A stretch of 64,000 bases of DNA from Scatosoma sp002474405 (GTDB lineage: Bacteria > Bacillota > Clostridia > Christensenellales > Borkfalkiaceae): assembly GCA_937892545.1 (NCBI GenBank), contig CALAFO010000054.1, positions 1-64,000 on the forward strand, read 5' to 3'. Both the position numbers and the translations under genes were made by a program. The notes beneath the pieces were generated by a model. That model saw nothing but the letters and a program-made list of their open reading frames with translations, was not told where the DNA came from and ran no database searches. Of this stretch, positions 41,933 to 51,651 are shown one piece after another (the stretch's first letter is position 1; each line of letters opens with the position of its first letter).

Positions 41933-42859
41933 TCAGCCTTTCACAGCGCCGATCATCACGCCCTTCGTGAAATATTTCTGCAACAAAGGATAGATAATCA
42001 GAATGGGAATGAGCCCGATGACGATCATCGCGGCGTTGGAGCCTTGTTCGAACACTTTGGAAGGATCCCAGCCGCCGCCCTGTCCTTCGCCGCGTTCGTT
42101 GTTGAGTCCCTGACGGATTTTCAGGGCGAGAGGCGCGAGTTCGCTTCTTTCCTGCAGGAAGATGGCGGGCCAGTACCAGTCGTCCCACTTGGCGACGAGG
42201 TAGTACATCATAATGGTTGCCACGCCCGCTTTGGAAAGCGGAATCACGAACGAGAAAAGAATCCGGAATTCGCTTGCGCCGTCCAGCCGGCAGGAATCGA
42301 TGATGCTTTCCGGCACCTGATTGAAAAAGTTGCGGAGCACGATCATATTGAAGGTGTTGATGCCGAAAGGAATGATGAGCGACCACAGGTTTTCCGTGCC
42401 CACCGTGTTGTTTACGGTGAGATAGAACGGAACCAGTCCGCCGCCGAAGAACATCGTGCAGATGATGAAAAAGAAGATGATTTTCAAGCCCGGAACGTCT
42501 TTCTTCGTAAACGCGTACGCGCCGAGAGACGTGAGTACGAGGCTGTAAATCACGCTGCCGATCGTAACGACGAGAGATACGCCGAACGCCTGAAAGATTT
42601 TATCCTGATACAGCGTAACTTTGTAGTTTTCGAAATTGAAGTGTTTGGGGAACACGATGAGATTCGCGTTCAGGTAATCGTTCTTGGAAGAGAAACTCAA
42701 CAGCAGTTCGTATACGCAGGGAAGAACGCACACAAGGGCGAAGATGCCGAGGAGCGTATAGTTCACCCAGTCGAACGCCGTCATTTTGTTCTTCCTGACG
42801 TACTGCGCCTGTCCGTCGATGATTTTTATCGTATAGTTGGGATTATCCGCTTTATTCAT
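41933..42859 (-). CDS. sugar ABC transporter permease, LplC/YtcP type
   Basis: A 308-residue inner membrane permease with six helices and the coupling loop PESIIDSCRLDGASEFRIL. The length and the end FTKGVMIGAVKG are typical of the LplC subgroup, which imports oligosaccharides. GAGGTG precedes the start. It forms a pair with the LplB-type gene nine bases upstream. No ATPase gene is in the locus, so a shared MsmX-type ATPase elsewhere is likely. Confidence 0.93.
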   Translation of the reverse strand: MNKADNPNYTIKIIDGQAQYVRKNKMTAFDWVNYTLLGIFALVCVLPCVYELLLSFSSKNDYLNANLIVFPKHFNFENYKVTLYQDKIFQAFGVSLVVTIGSVIYSLVLTSLGAYAFTKKDVPGLKIIFFFIICTMFFGGGLVPFYLTVNNTVGTENLWSLIIPFGINTFNMIVLRNFFNQVPESIIDSCRLDGASEFRILFSFVIPLSKAGVATIMMYYLVAKWDDWYWPAIFLQERSELAPLALKIRQGLNNERGEGQGGGWDPSKVFEQGSNAAMIVIGLIPILIIYPLLQKYFTKGVMIGAVKG

Positions 42860-42868
42860 ACCGCCACC

Positions 42869-43873
42869 TCAATCGATAGAGAACATGCTGTAACCGTTAA
42901 TCTTCTTCGTGATGAAGTTGCCTGCGAGAAGCAACACGAAGTTAACGGACGTTTTGAAGATACCCACCGCCGACGACAAAGGATAATCGTGTTCGTCCAT
43001 AAACAGCCGGTACGCGTACGTATCGATGATATCCGCCGTATCGAACACGTTGGGACAATACAGGTTATACACCGAATCGAAGCCCGCGTTCATGATGTTG
43101 GAAAGCTGCATGATGAACATGACGGTGATGACGGGGAAAATCATGGGGAGTGTGATACGCAGAATAATGGAACCGCGCTTGCAGCCGTCGATTTTCGCCG
43201 CTTCGTACAGCGACGCGTCGATGCCGCTGATCGCCGCGATATAGATAATCGTGCCCCAGCCCGTGCCCTTCCATATTTCCGCGACGATGAGAATCGTACG
43301 GAAAAATTCCGGACGAATCATGAACGCGACGCGTTCGCCGCCGAAAAGGGCGATGAGATTGTTGATGGCGCCGTCGTCTTTGGCAAGCAGCGTTTTGATG
43401 ATGCCGCCGAGCACTACCCACGAAATGAAATTCGGCAGGTAAATCATCGTCTGCACCGCTTTCTTGTAGGACTTATTGAGCACTTCGTTGAGAAGCAGCG
43501 CCACGAGAATGGGCAGCGGGAAGCAGATGCACAGCTTCAGCACGGAGATAATCAGCGTGTTTCTGATGGCGCGCGGAAGATCGGGGAAGGAAAACAACCG
43601 GCGGAAGTTTTCCCAGCCTACCCACGGACTGCCCTCGATGCCGTACTTCGGACGGTAATCTTTCCAGGCGAGCGTGATGCCGTACATGGGAACGTACGAA
43701 TACACTATGTAAAACAGCACGACGGGCAGAAGCATCAGATATATCTGCTTGTTCAGCACGATACGGCTTAACAGCCGCTTGAATTTTTTCTTTTTTCCGC
43801 CCTGCGCGGTTTCTGCCTTGGCGGAAACGTTTTCCGTTTCCGCGGCAGATTTGTTCTGAATATCGCTATTCAT
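42869..43873 (-). CDS. sugar ABC transporter permease, LplB/YteP type
   Basis: A 334-residue permease with a Lys-rich cytoplasmic N-terminus of about 45 residues and six helices. The family opening LNKQIYLMLLPVVLFYIVYS and the ITLAWKDYRP segment are clear, with the coupling loop DASLYEAAKIDGCKRGSIIL. GAGGAAAG precedes the start. It is nine bases after the beta-helix lipoprotein gene. Confidence 0.93.
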   Translation of the reverse strand: MNSDIQNKSAAETENVSAKAETAQGGKKKKFKRLLSRIVLNKQIYLMLLPVVLFYIVYSYVPMYGITLAWKDYRPKYGIEGSPWVGWENFRRLFSFPDLPRAIRNTLIISVLKLCICFPLPILVALLLNEVLNKSYKKAVQTMIYLPNFISWVVLGGIIKTLLAKDDGAINNLIALFGGERVAFMIRPEFFRTILIVAEIWKGTGWGTIIYIAAISGIDASLYEAAKIDGCKRGSIILRITLPMIFPVITVMFIMQLSNIMNAGFDSVYNLYCPNVFDTADIIDTYAYRLFMDEHDYPLSSAVGIFKTSVNFVLLLAGNFITKKINGYSMFSID

Positions 43874-43882
43874 ATTCTTTCC

Positions 43883-45559
43883 TCATTTTACGGTAAGTTC
43901 GTCGAAATATTTGCCTGCCAGATTTCTGAACAGGGACGAATCTTCTTTATCGGCGGCAGTAAGTATTCTGCCGCAGAAATCGATATTCTGCAACGTGATG
44001 TTTTCGATGGAGCCGCCCGCAGCCGAAAAGTTCATCGTAAACGCGTACACGCCCGTTTCCGTGGAATGCACCTTGATGTTTTTAAACAGAACGTTCTTTA
44101 AATTGCCGCCTCTGCCGTTTATCTGACAGATCATTACGTTGGGCGAAACGCAGCGGTATACTTCGATGTTTTCGAAAGTGATGTTTTCCCACGTTTTCGT
44201 TGCGTTGGTGCCCAGCCGGCAATCGAGCGCGTTGTTGCCGCTTGACCAGGTGGGCTGCGCGAAGCCGACGTTGTTGTTTCTGAACACCATGTCCGTCATG
44301 TCGCACTCCGATTCCCACGTGAGGCTGTAGCCCGAACCTTTGTCCGTCCAGCAATCGTTGTATTCGAAAATATTGTTGTTGCCTACCGTGCCCTGCGCGC
44401 TGCCGTTCTGCCAGCCGGTGCCCTTGTATTCGATGGCGTCGTCGCCCGTGCGCACGAAATTGTATCTGCCCGAAGAATTGCTGCATTCGCTGAACATCAA
44501 CCCGTCGGAATACGTTCTGTAAGAAAGCAGCAGATTCGAATTAAAGCGTACGTTATCGGAATTGTAGGCACACATCGTCCAGGTGTTGGAATTGATGACC
44601 GTAAGTCCTTCGATAAGCACGTTTTCCGCCGAGCCGACGTTGACGACGTGTTTGTGCTTATTGTCGCCGCCGAGCACTTCGCCCGTATCCAGAAGTCCGC
44701 GACCGAGAATCTGTACGTTTTCGGTGTTTTCGGTATGCAGCGCGGTGTTCGTGTTCCAGCCGGCGCCGTCGCTGCCGCGGTCGGTTACTTTGAGATACGC
44801 GCCGCGTTCGAGATAGAGAATACTGTTGGACGGAACTTTGACGGAAGAAATTTCGTGCAGACCTTTTTTGAAATAGTACACGGTTTCTTCTTCGGAAAAT
44901 TCCAGTTCGTAATCGTCGTGATAACCCGCTTCGATATCGACGCGGTTGTAGCCGTCGGGCGTTTTCAACGGGGATTCCTGCGTTACCATCAGAGTGATCG
45001 GCGCAAACTTCGGATCGGTGGCTTCGGCGTCCTCGGTTTCGGCAAACGTGAACGTATACGAACCGTACTGCGTGATGAACGCGGAATACGTATTGCCGGA
45101 TTTTTTCGCCTCTACGTTTTTGTTGAGCGGCAGCACCACGCACTTCGCGGCGCTTTCCGATAACGTAAGCTGCGTATCCAGCACGAAATCGCGCGTGTTA
45201 TCCACCACGTCTACCCAGGCGTAAGAGTGCGAGCCTTTGCCGCAGCGCGCCGTGTACACGGGAACGGTTTTCCCGTTGATTTTCAGGGTGTGCCACGGGC
45301 TTTTAATCAGCGCGTCCGTGGTGGGCATATCGTTGTTTCCGCCGTTCGCGGTGAATACCTGTGCCTGCCAGGAAGCGGCGTCGCCCGCCTCCGTTTCTTC
45401 TATCTTTTTCACTTCCGCGTTGTCGTACACGGTAGCGACTATCGTGCCTTTCGCCTGCATGCCGGTATTTCCTCCGTTATCGGGATTTTCGGAACAGCCC
45501 GCCGACGAGAAAGCGAGAGCCGCCGCGCACAGGGCGGCAAGTAACGTCTTTTTCTTCAT
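43883..45559 (-). CDS. lipoprotein with GH28/dextranase-like beta-helix domain
   Basis: A 558-residue lipoprotein. The signal peptide ends in the lipobox SAGC (Cys22); the start at 45559 has GGAGGAATT directly upstream. An N-terminal beta-sandwich (about 30-210) is followed by a right-handed beta-helix (about 240-550). The helix carries YRTYSDGLMFS and VRTGDDAIEYKG, corresponding to the Asp residues of GH28/GH49-type enzymes (SDG at 351-353, GDDA at 372-375). It would act outside the cell on a polysaccharide backbone before import. The exact GH family is uncertain. Confidence 0.8.
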   Translation of the reverse strand: MKKKTLLAALCAAALAFSSAGCSENPDNGGNTGMQAKGTIVATVYDNAEVKKIEETEAGDAASWQAQVFTANGGNNDMPTTDALIKSPWHTLKINGKTVPVYTARCGKGSHSYAWVDVVDNTRDFVLDTQLTLSESAAKCVVLPLNKNVEAKKSGNTYSAFITQYGSYTFTFAETEDAEATDPKFAPITLMVTQESPLKTPDGYNRVDIEAGYHDDYELEFSEEETVYYFKKGLHEISSVKVPSNSILYLERGAYLKVTDRGSDGAGWNTNTALHTENTENVQILGRGLLDTGEVLGGDNKHKHVVNVGSAENVLIEGLTVINSNTWTMCAYNSDNVRFNSNLLLSYRTYSDGLMFSECSNSSGRYNFVRTGDDAIEYKGTGWQNGSAQGTVGNNNIFEYNDCWTDKGSGYSLTWESECDMTDMVFRNNNVGFAQPTWSSGNNALDCRLGTNATKTWENITFENIEVYRCVSPNVMICQINGRGGNLKNVLFKNIKVHSTETGVYAFTMNFSAAGGSIENITLQNIDFCGRILTAADKEDSSLFRNLAGKYFDELTVK

Positions 45560-45677
45560 AATTCCTCCATAATCATCGCCCGGAAAGCGACAGGGCGGAG
45601 CCGCAACAAAATCCATCGGGCATATTTTGCCGCAACTCCGCCGAATCCGTTTACTTTTCCCCCGACAGGGGAAAAAA

Positions 45678-47465
45678 TCAGTCTTTGGTTACTTTCACCG
45701 CTTTTCCGCTCTTAATGAAATCGTTGTATTCGCTTTGCATCTGCGAGCCTTTATAAGTGGTGTTGTACGTGTTTTTGAATTGATTCCACTCGTCCTGCAT
45801 CTTCTGCGATACGGTGTAGAGTTTCGTCATGCCGTCCGTTTTCCACGTTTTCGCGTCGTACGTCCAGCCGGCGGCGAGAGAATCGCTGCCTTTCTTCACG
45901 ATCATTTTCAGCACGGTTTCGTCGAAATAGGAATACGCTGCCGTCTGATACTGAATAATCGATTCGGTGGTAACGTCGGGATAATCGGAAAGGATCATGC
46001 ACTTTTCGCTGGCTTCGGCGCGCGCCGTGAGAATATCTCCGTTGGTGAGCAGCGCTTCCGCTTCGTGCGGCGTGTAGGTAAGGTACGAGATGAACGCCGC
46101 CGGATCCGTCCAGCGCAAAGCCTGAACAAAGCCCTGCGGATCGGCTTTGCAAAGCGAAACCTTTTCGCCGCCTTCTTCGTCGTCCTTCCATTCCCAATGC
46201 TCGCCCATTACGCCGTAATTGACAAGTTCGAGCCCTTCGGGGCTGTGCAGATATTCCATCAGCTTCAGGCACGCTTCGCGGCGTTCCACGCTCATGCCGC
46301 TTCTGATGCACCAGCCGCGGTAGTACTGAATATCGCCCTGTCCGCCGTATTCGCCGTTTTTGCCCGCGGGAGGATCTTTGATGAGAATTTTCTCCCTTGC
46401 GCCCTGTACGGTGAGCCCGGAAGTGGCGCTCATCATCGTGGCGGAAATTACGTTATACCAGTTGTGCGCGTACATCATACCCGCTTTGCCGTTGGCGAAA
46501 TCTTCCTGTTTGTTGCCCACGCTCTTGGTGGCGACTTCTTCGGAAACGTAGCCGTCGTTCACCATTTTGGCAAGCAGCGCCGTAGCCATCATGGAAGAAT
46601 CGGACGTGGCGCTGTTGGAATATTCGCCCGTAGCCGTATCTTTCATCCACATCTTCCAGCCCGTGCCGTACGCCACGTGCAGCCACGAATCCATATCGCG
46701 GTTGCTTTCGGTAACGTAGCCGTACGTATCGTTTTTGCCGTTGCCGTCGGGATCGTACAGCGTGAACGCGCGCGCCAGTTCGTAGAAGTCCGCAATCGTC
46801 TGCGGTCCCTCTTCGTTGAACTTATGCTCGTTACGCATCTGCTCGGTGATCTGACTCTTATCCGACACCACGCCGTCCGCAACCAGAATATCGTCGATTT
46901 TCTTGTTGAGGTTCTGAATCCAGTCTCGGCGGACGTACAACGATTTTTCGTTGCTCCACTTCACGGGGATGAACCAGCTCTTTCCGTTAGCGTACGTGAG
47001 GTTGGATTTCATGTAATCGTACTGCTGCATATATTCGTACAGGTACGGATACTTATCTTTCGTGGACTCGTTGACGTAATCGGAAATGGCGATGATTTCG
47101 TCGTCGCGGATGAGATTGTTGAAGAACTTGGGATCTTTCGGTCCGTTCACGATGAACATTTCCGTAAGGGTGCCCTTGTTTCTCATCAGATCGAGCGTGC
47201 TGTAATACGTTTCGAGACCGGTGGATTTCGCCTGTATGTCGCACTTCGTAACGGCTTTCAGTTTTTTATACACGGGACTGTTTACCGCCGCGCCGTTATT
47301 GAACTGTTCCCAGTCGTTGCAGAACAAAGTAATGTTCTTGATGCTGTCCTCATGCCATTCTTCGTTTGCAGAACCGCCGCCGGGCTTCGCCTTGCAGGCG
47401 CCGACCGAAAGGACGACGCCGCAGGCTACCGCGCCCGTAACGATAGTTTTAATAAAATTTTTCAT
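45678..47465 (-). CDS. extracellular solute-binding lipoprotein, LplA type
   Basis: A 595-residue lipoprotein with lipobox VGAC (Cys24). The large size, the early ITLFCNDWEQFN strand and DIQAKSTGLETYYSTLDLMR fit the LplA group that partners LplB/LplC permeases. A Ca-loop-like DPDGNGKNDTYGY segment sits mid-protein, as is common in this group. Its start has AGAGG and lies three bases after the LamG gene stop, so translation of the two is coupled. Confidence 0.92.
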   Translation of the reverse strand: MKNFIKTIVTGAVACGVVLSVGACKAKPGGGSANEEWHEDSIKNITLFCNDWEQFNNGAAVNSPVYKKLKAVTKCDIQAKSTGLETYYSTLDLMRNKGTLTEMFIVNGPKDPKFFNNLIRDDEIIAISDYVNESTKDKYPYLYEYMQQYDYMKSNLTYANGKSWFIPVKWSNEKSLYVRRDWIQNLNKKIDDILVADGVVSDKSQITEQMRNEHKFNEEGPQTIADFYELARAFTLYDPDGNGKNDTYGYVTESNRDMDSWLHVAYGTGWKMWMKDTATGEYSNSATSDSSMMATALLAKMVNDGYVSEEVATKSVGNKQEDFANGKAGMMYAHNWYNVISATMMSATSGLTVQGAREKILIKDPPAGKNGEYGGQGDIQYYRGWCIRSGMSVERREACLKLMEYLHSPEGLELVNYGVMGEHWEWKDDEEGGEKVSLCKADPQGFVQALRWTDPAAFISYLTYTPHEAEALLTNGDILTARAEASEKCMILSDYPDVTTESIIQYQTAAYSYFDETVLKMIVKKGSDSLAAGWTYDAKTWKTDGMTKLYTVSQKMQDEWNQFKNTYNTTYKGSQMQSEYNDFIKSGKAVKVTKD

Positions 47466-47468
47466 GCT

Positions 47469-50237
47469 TTAACCTCTTTTCTTCTTAAGTGCCGCGCACA
47501 CCGCGATTCCCGCAGCCGCGAGCATTGCGGAGGACGCGATTACCGACGATTTGCAGCCGGATTTTTTAACTTCCTGCGCCTTTTCCGCGAATGTTGCGGA
47601 AATTTCCACGTCGCTGTTGCCCTTGATCGTGAAGGTGTACGTGCCGTTTTCGTCCACCGTTACGGCTTCGCCGCCTACGGTGAGTTCTTTCAGTTCGTAG
47701 CCGTCGTTCGCCTGTACGGTGATTACGACGCTTTCGCCCAGTTTCGCCGCCGCTTTATCCGCGGTAACGGTACCGTTTTCGATGGTTTCGTCGATGACGA
47801 TTTTTCTGTCTTTCTTTTCTACGGTAACTTCCTGTCTTACTTCGGTAACGCCCGTCAGAGTGGTGGCATAGCCGAGGTTGGTGGCGTCCACTTCGCCGAT
47901 CGCGTAATATTTGCCGTCCGATTCAAGCTTCACCGTCTTCCAGGTAACGCTTACGGGAATGGTGGTTTCGCCGTCGTCGAGAAGCGCGTTTACCGTAGCG
48001 GGCTTCAGGCGGTTGACGAACTGCGTGGCGGTGAGTTTATCGTTGAGTCCTTTTTCGTCCACATACACGCCTTCCGTTTCGAAATGAGGCGTGGAATCGA
48101 TGGCAGAAATAATGGAGCCCTGCATATCCTGCACCGTTACTTTGCCCTTCTGCCAGTACGCGGCGGACTGCGCTTCGGTCATCGCGAAGTTATAGACGGT
48201 AACGTTATCCACCCAGCCTTTGAAATAATCGTAGCCGTTGCCCCATACGCATTCGGCGCCGATGGAGAACTGCATGTTCTGATGAGAGAGATTCCAGCCT
48301 GCGGGGCAGGAGAACGACTGTACCTGTACGCCGTCCGCGTAGATTTTAACGAATTCGCCGGGACGAACGCTGAGCGTTACGTTGTGCATGGCATCCGCGA
48401 TGTGCGTAAGCACTTCGGGACCCCAATACGCCTGATTTTCGCCCTTATCGTTCTTCGTGATGTCGTGCGCGTTGAAGCGGAGCATGTCGCCGCCGCCCGA
48501 CGTTGCAACGAGGAATCTGCAATAGGTGCTGGCGCTCCAGTCGTTGAAACCGAAAGACACGGGAGCCGCCCATTCGCCTTTGTTGGGACGATCGGAAATG
48601 TCGCCGTCCTGTTTCACCTGAAAGTTAAGCGTGAAGCCGTTGGAAATATTTTCGGTTACGTCGTTGAGTTCGGGAAGCGTGAGCATATCGTCGCCGCTTA
48701 AGTACAGCATGCCGTTTTCCACTTTGCCCGTGCCCGTGGGGTTGTTGGTTCTGTCGCCGTCCGCTTTCGCGCCGCACTGCAGCGTGTATTTGCCCATGGC
48801 GTCGTTCAGTTTGGTTTCTTCGGAATCGAACGTCCACTTCGCAACGGGAGTCAGTTCTTTCATCTTCCCTTCGTTGGTTTGCGTAACGGTGAGTTTCACT
48901 TCCGCCGTGGCTACTTTCTTGCCTTCCAGAAGAACGTCGCCGTACGCCGTGTACGAGCCCATATCCGCAACGATTTTATTGAAAGTTACGGTTACGTCCT
49001 GCGTGGAATCGTCGTCAAGCGTAACGGTTACGGTGGCGGTGTTGATGAGCGCAAGCATTTCCGCCTCGGTCATGCTGTCTTTCAGTTCGCCCGTCGTAAT
49101 CGCGTTATCGGCGAACACGGGCGCGCCGATTTCCTTTACGGAAGCCACGGAAAGTTCGTAACGCACTTCGTTTACGAGGTTTGCGTAGCCGAGCTTTTTG
49201 GTATCGATCGTGCCTACGGCGTAATATTTTTCGCCGACTTTTTCCACTTTCTGCCATACGACGTTCGCGGAAGCCTTACCGCCGTCCGAAAGAGTGAGGT
49301 CCGCCGTGGCCGCGTTGAGCGATTCGAACATTTTTTCGACGCTCATCGCGCCGTTGAGCGCCACTTTCGTCGCGTCGCCTTCGAATTTCGCCGTTGCCGC
49401 GGTAATAGCGGTTACGCCAGAAAGATCGGCTGCGGTGAGTTTTCCGTTATTCGTATACGCAACCGCCGCCGTGTTATCCATTGCGAAGTCGTATACGATT
49501 ACGTTTTTCAACGAAGCCGAGGAGGTGTATGCCGCCGCGCCGTTGAATTCGCCGCCGATAGAGAACATATTGTTTTCGTCGTACGCCGTCCAGGTAGCGG
49601 AAACGTCTTTCTCTTCGGAAAGCTGAACGCCGTCGTTCCATACGCGGAGTTTGCCGCCCGGCTGCGCGCTGATAATATTCGTATGATAGTTTCCCAGTCC
49701 GCCGTTACCGGCGGTGATGCTGTCCCAGCAACCGCCGAGTCCCGTGATGCCTTTGGAAGCGATACGCACGTGATTGGCGCCGTCTGCCGCGGAGTGCGCG
49801 GATAAGCCCGTGCTCTTGGCGTTGGCAAAGCCCACGCCGGCGATATGTCCCCAGTTGTTGCTGCCGGATACCATTTTTACCGACATTACCATAGTAACGG
49901 CGGAAGTATCCTTGAATACGTTTTTATCTTTATCCGCCGCGAGGCACAATTTGTTGTTGAACGTAATGCCGCCGCCCTCGATTGCCGTATATTCGTTGAG
50001 CAAGGGACCCGTACCGCCCGACTTCCATTCGTTGCGGAACGTTAAATCGTATTTCCCCATGGAATCTTTGCCGATATTCGCCGTATCCTTGAACTCGTAC
50101 TTCGCGAGAGGGTTTACCTCTTTCGTCGTTTCGTCCGCCGACCCCGATACGGAGATCATCGCCGCGCCCATCGCGCCGCTTGTTGCCGCCGTGAGTGAAA
50201 GAGCCGCTACCAGCAAACGCTTTCTTAACTTCACCAT
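47469..50237 (-). CDS. LamG surface protein with Ig-like spacers and C-terminal GCKSSV tail
   Basis: A 922-residue exported protein and first gene of the operon. The signal peptide (about 1-33) is followed by a LamG/concanavalin-like domain (about 42-262), two Ig-like spacers (about 285-460), a second LamG domain (about 465-725) and a third spacer (about 735-825). A repeat of the type NGTVTADKAAAKLGESVVIT (about 830-890) precedes the tail with Cys895. LamG domains bind glycans, so it probably holds the substrate at the cell surface for the solute-binding protein encoded next. GGAGG lies 11 bases before the ATG. Confidence 0.85.
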   Translation of the reverse strand: MVKLRKRLLVAALSLTAATSGAMGAAMISVSGSADETTKEVNPLAKYEFKDTANIGKDSMGKYDLTFRNEWKSGGTGPLLNEYTAIEGGGITFNNKLCLAADKDKNVFKDTSAVTMVMSVKMVSGSNNWGHIAGVGFANAKSTGLSAHSAADGANHVRIASKGITGLGGCWDSITAGNGGLGNYHTNIISAQPGGKLRVWNDGVQLSEEKDVSATWTAYDENNMFSIGGEFNGAAAYTSSASLKNVIVYDFAMDNTAAVAYTNNGKLTAADLSGVTAITAATAKFEGDATKVALNGAMSVEKMFESLNAATADLTLSDGGKASANVVWQKVEKVGEKYYAVGTIDTKKLGYANLVNEVRYELSVASVKEIGAPVFADNAITTGELKDSMTEAEMLALINTATVTVTLDDDSTQDVTVTFNKIVADMGSYTAYGDVLLEGKKVATAEVKLTVTQTNEGKMKELTPVAKWTFDSEETKLNDAMGKYTLQCGAKADGDRTNNPTGTGKVENGMLYLSGDDMLTLPELNDVTENISNGFTLNFQVKQDGDISDRPNKGEWAAPVSFGFNDWSASTYCRFLVATSGGGDMLRFNAHDITKNDKGENQAYWGPEVLTHIADAMHNVTLSVRPGEFVKIYADGVQVQSFSCPAGWNLSHQNMQFSIGAECVWGNGYDYFKGWVDNVTVYNFAMTEAQSAAYWQKGKVTVQDMQGSIISAIDSTPHFETEGVYVDEKGLNDKLTATQFVNRLKPATVNALLDDGETTIPVSVTWKTVKLESDGKYYAIGEVDATNLGYATTLTGVTEVRQEVTVEKKDRKIVIDETIENGTVTADKAAAKLGESVVITVQANDGYELKELTVGGEAVTVDENGTYTFTIKGNSDVEISATFAEKAQEVKKSGCKSSVIASSAMLAAAGIAVCAALKKKRG
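47472..47570 (-). other. C-terminal GC(K/R)SSV sorting-like tail, LamG protein
   Basis: EVKKSGCKSSVIAS, then a hydrophobic stretch of about 16 residues and the end KKKRG. The Cys is 27 residues from the last residue. Confidence 0.7.
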
Positions 50238-50394
50238 AACACCATTCCTCCAAATTTAATTTATTTTCTCCACGTGCTTTTTCGCACGAAAAGTTCGTTT
50301 TGCCGCGCATACCGCGCCGCGCCGTTTTCCCGTAAAAAACAAACGGAAAACGAAAAAACGGAAAATTTCACCGTTCTCCCCTTTCGGCAACGTA

Positions 50395-50423
50395 GTTATA
50401 TCATATTTTTTCACATTTTTCAA
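50395..50423 (-). promoter_or_regulatory. promoter of the first carbohydrate operon
   Basis: Minus strand TTGAAA, 17 bases, TATAAC. It gives a leader of about 155 bases before the LamG ATG. The leader shows no riboswitch I recognise. The 346-base space 50238-50583 holds this and the divergent promoter of the AraC gene; any AraC binding sites between them are not identifiable by eye. Confidence 0.65.
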
Positions 50424-50515
50424 GGGGGATTTTGCGTTTTTGTTTTATTTTTTTAATGTGAGAATCAAAATATTATTATTTTTCTGCGTTATTTTTATTT
50501 TTTTTCGTTAAAGCA

Positions 50516-50543
50516 TTGCAATTTTATAAAATTATGGTATACT
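50516..50543 (+). promoter_or_regulatory. promoter of the AraC-family regulator gene
   Basis: Plus strand TTGCAA, 16 bases, TATACT, about 40 bases before the ATG at 50584. Confidence 0.7.
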
Positions 50544-50583
50544 AAATCCGTCGGCAGCGAAATACAAACGAGGATGACGGAAA

Positions 50584-51630
50584 ATGGCGGAGAAAAACAA
50601 GATTTATTTTAAAGACATAGGCAGATACGTGCTGGAGCCTATCTCTTTTTACGTGAAAGTATTCACGCCCGATTTTTACATGGGCATGCACAACCACAGC
50701 TATTTCGAATTTATGTATGCCGAAAAGGGAAGCTTCACGATTGAAACGATGACCGACCCCGATAACCCCGCGCAATCGGAAATCACTCCGCTTACCGTGC
50801 ATCAGGGCGAATTCATCTTCATCGACGCCTATCTTTTTCACCGCCTGAAAATCACGGACGAGAACGCGACGATTTACAACATAGAGCTGGAGCCGAAATC
50901 GCCCGAAGAGTACAACCCGTTCAACGTGAACGCGCTGATGCCCATCCGATACAACGCGCTACTGGAAGAAACCAACCTGAGAAACATCGTGAAAGCCACC
51001 GAGAAGAACGGTTACACGATTTTAAGCGACAATTCGAAAGTATTGCTTGCCTTTCATAATCTGATTGCCACGCTTTTAAAATCGCCCACGTGCGCGGAAG
51101 AGGCGTGCGACGCGCAGTGCCACATGCTGCTGTTTTTCAACGAGATTGCGAAATGCGCGAACAACACGAAACAGGGCGCCGTCAGCTATCTGAAAAAGAC
51201 GTTCGTTTTTCTGAAAAACAATCTGAACAAGAAAATCACGCTGGCGATGGCGGCGGAAGCGGCGGGCATTTCGAAAGAATATCTGGCGGCGCAGTTCAAG
51301 CGCATGACGGGAAAAACGGTGCTGCAGACGCTGACTTTAATGCGCATTTCGAAAAGTTTGCAGCTGCTCAGAGAATCAAACTTCCCCGTAACGGAAATCG
51401 CGCGGCAGGCGGGATTTTCTTCGTACGGGCAGATGCTGTACGAATTCCGAAAGTGCACTGGCATTACGCCCACGGAGTGCCGCGCTTCGTTTTTTACGGA
51501 CGAAATCGACCACACCTCGCAGCTGTATAAATCGGTGGCGATCCGCGTGAACGAGGAAGATTTTATTCTGGACGACGACGCGTTTTACCACGCCTTTTTC
51601 AAGAAGGACATCAAAAACAAAATTTTCTGA
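50584..51630 (+). CDS. AraC family transcriptional regulator
   Basis: A 348-residue regulator. The N-terminal cupin-like sensor has HNHSYFEFMYAEKGSF and VHQGEFIFIDAYLFH. The C-terminal double helix-turn-helix (about 205-310) has ITLAMAAEAAGISKEYLAAQ and FPVTEIARQAGFSSYGQMLY followed by FRKCTGITPTECR. It is divergent from the eight-gene operon and is its probable activator, sensing the imported sugar. About 35 residues extend beyond the usual end. Confidence 0.92.
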   Translation: MAEKNKIYFKDIGRYVLEPISFYVKVFTPDFYMGMHNHSYFEFMYAEKGSFTIETMTDPDNPAQSEITPLTVHQGEFIFIDAYLFHRLKITDENATIYNIELEPKSPEEYNPFNVNALMPIRYNALLEETNLRNIVKATEKNGYTILSDNSKVLLAFHNLIATLLKSPTCAEEACDAQCHMLLFFNEIAKCANNTKQGAVSYLKKTFVFLKNNLNKKITLAMAAEAAGISKEYLAAQFKRMTGKTVLQTLTLMRISKSLQLLRESNFPVTEIARQAGFSSYGQMLYEFRKCTGITPTECRASFFTDEIDHTSQLYKSVAIRVNEEDFILDDDAFYHAFFKKDIKNKIF

Positions 51631-51651
51631 AAAATTTCTTATGAAACAACG

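Noticed and set aside
42044..43771. A 575-codon frame on the plus strand opposite the permease genes
   Set aside because: Antisense to two certain permease genes; composition is that of a shadow.
45627..48701. A very long open frame (over 1000 codons) on the plus strand, opposite the solute-binding and LamG genes
   Set aside because: It is antisense to two clear genes, is His/Arg/Phe-rich in the way typical of shadow frames of GC-biased genes, and matches no family.
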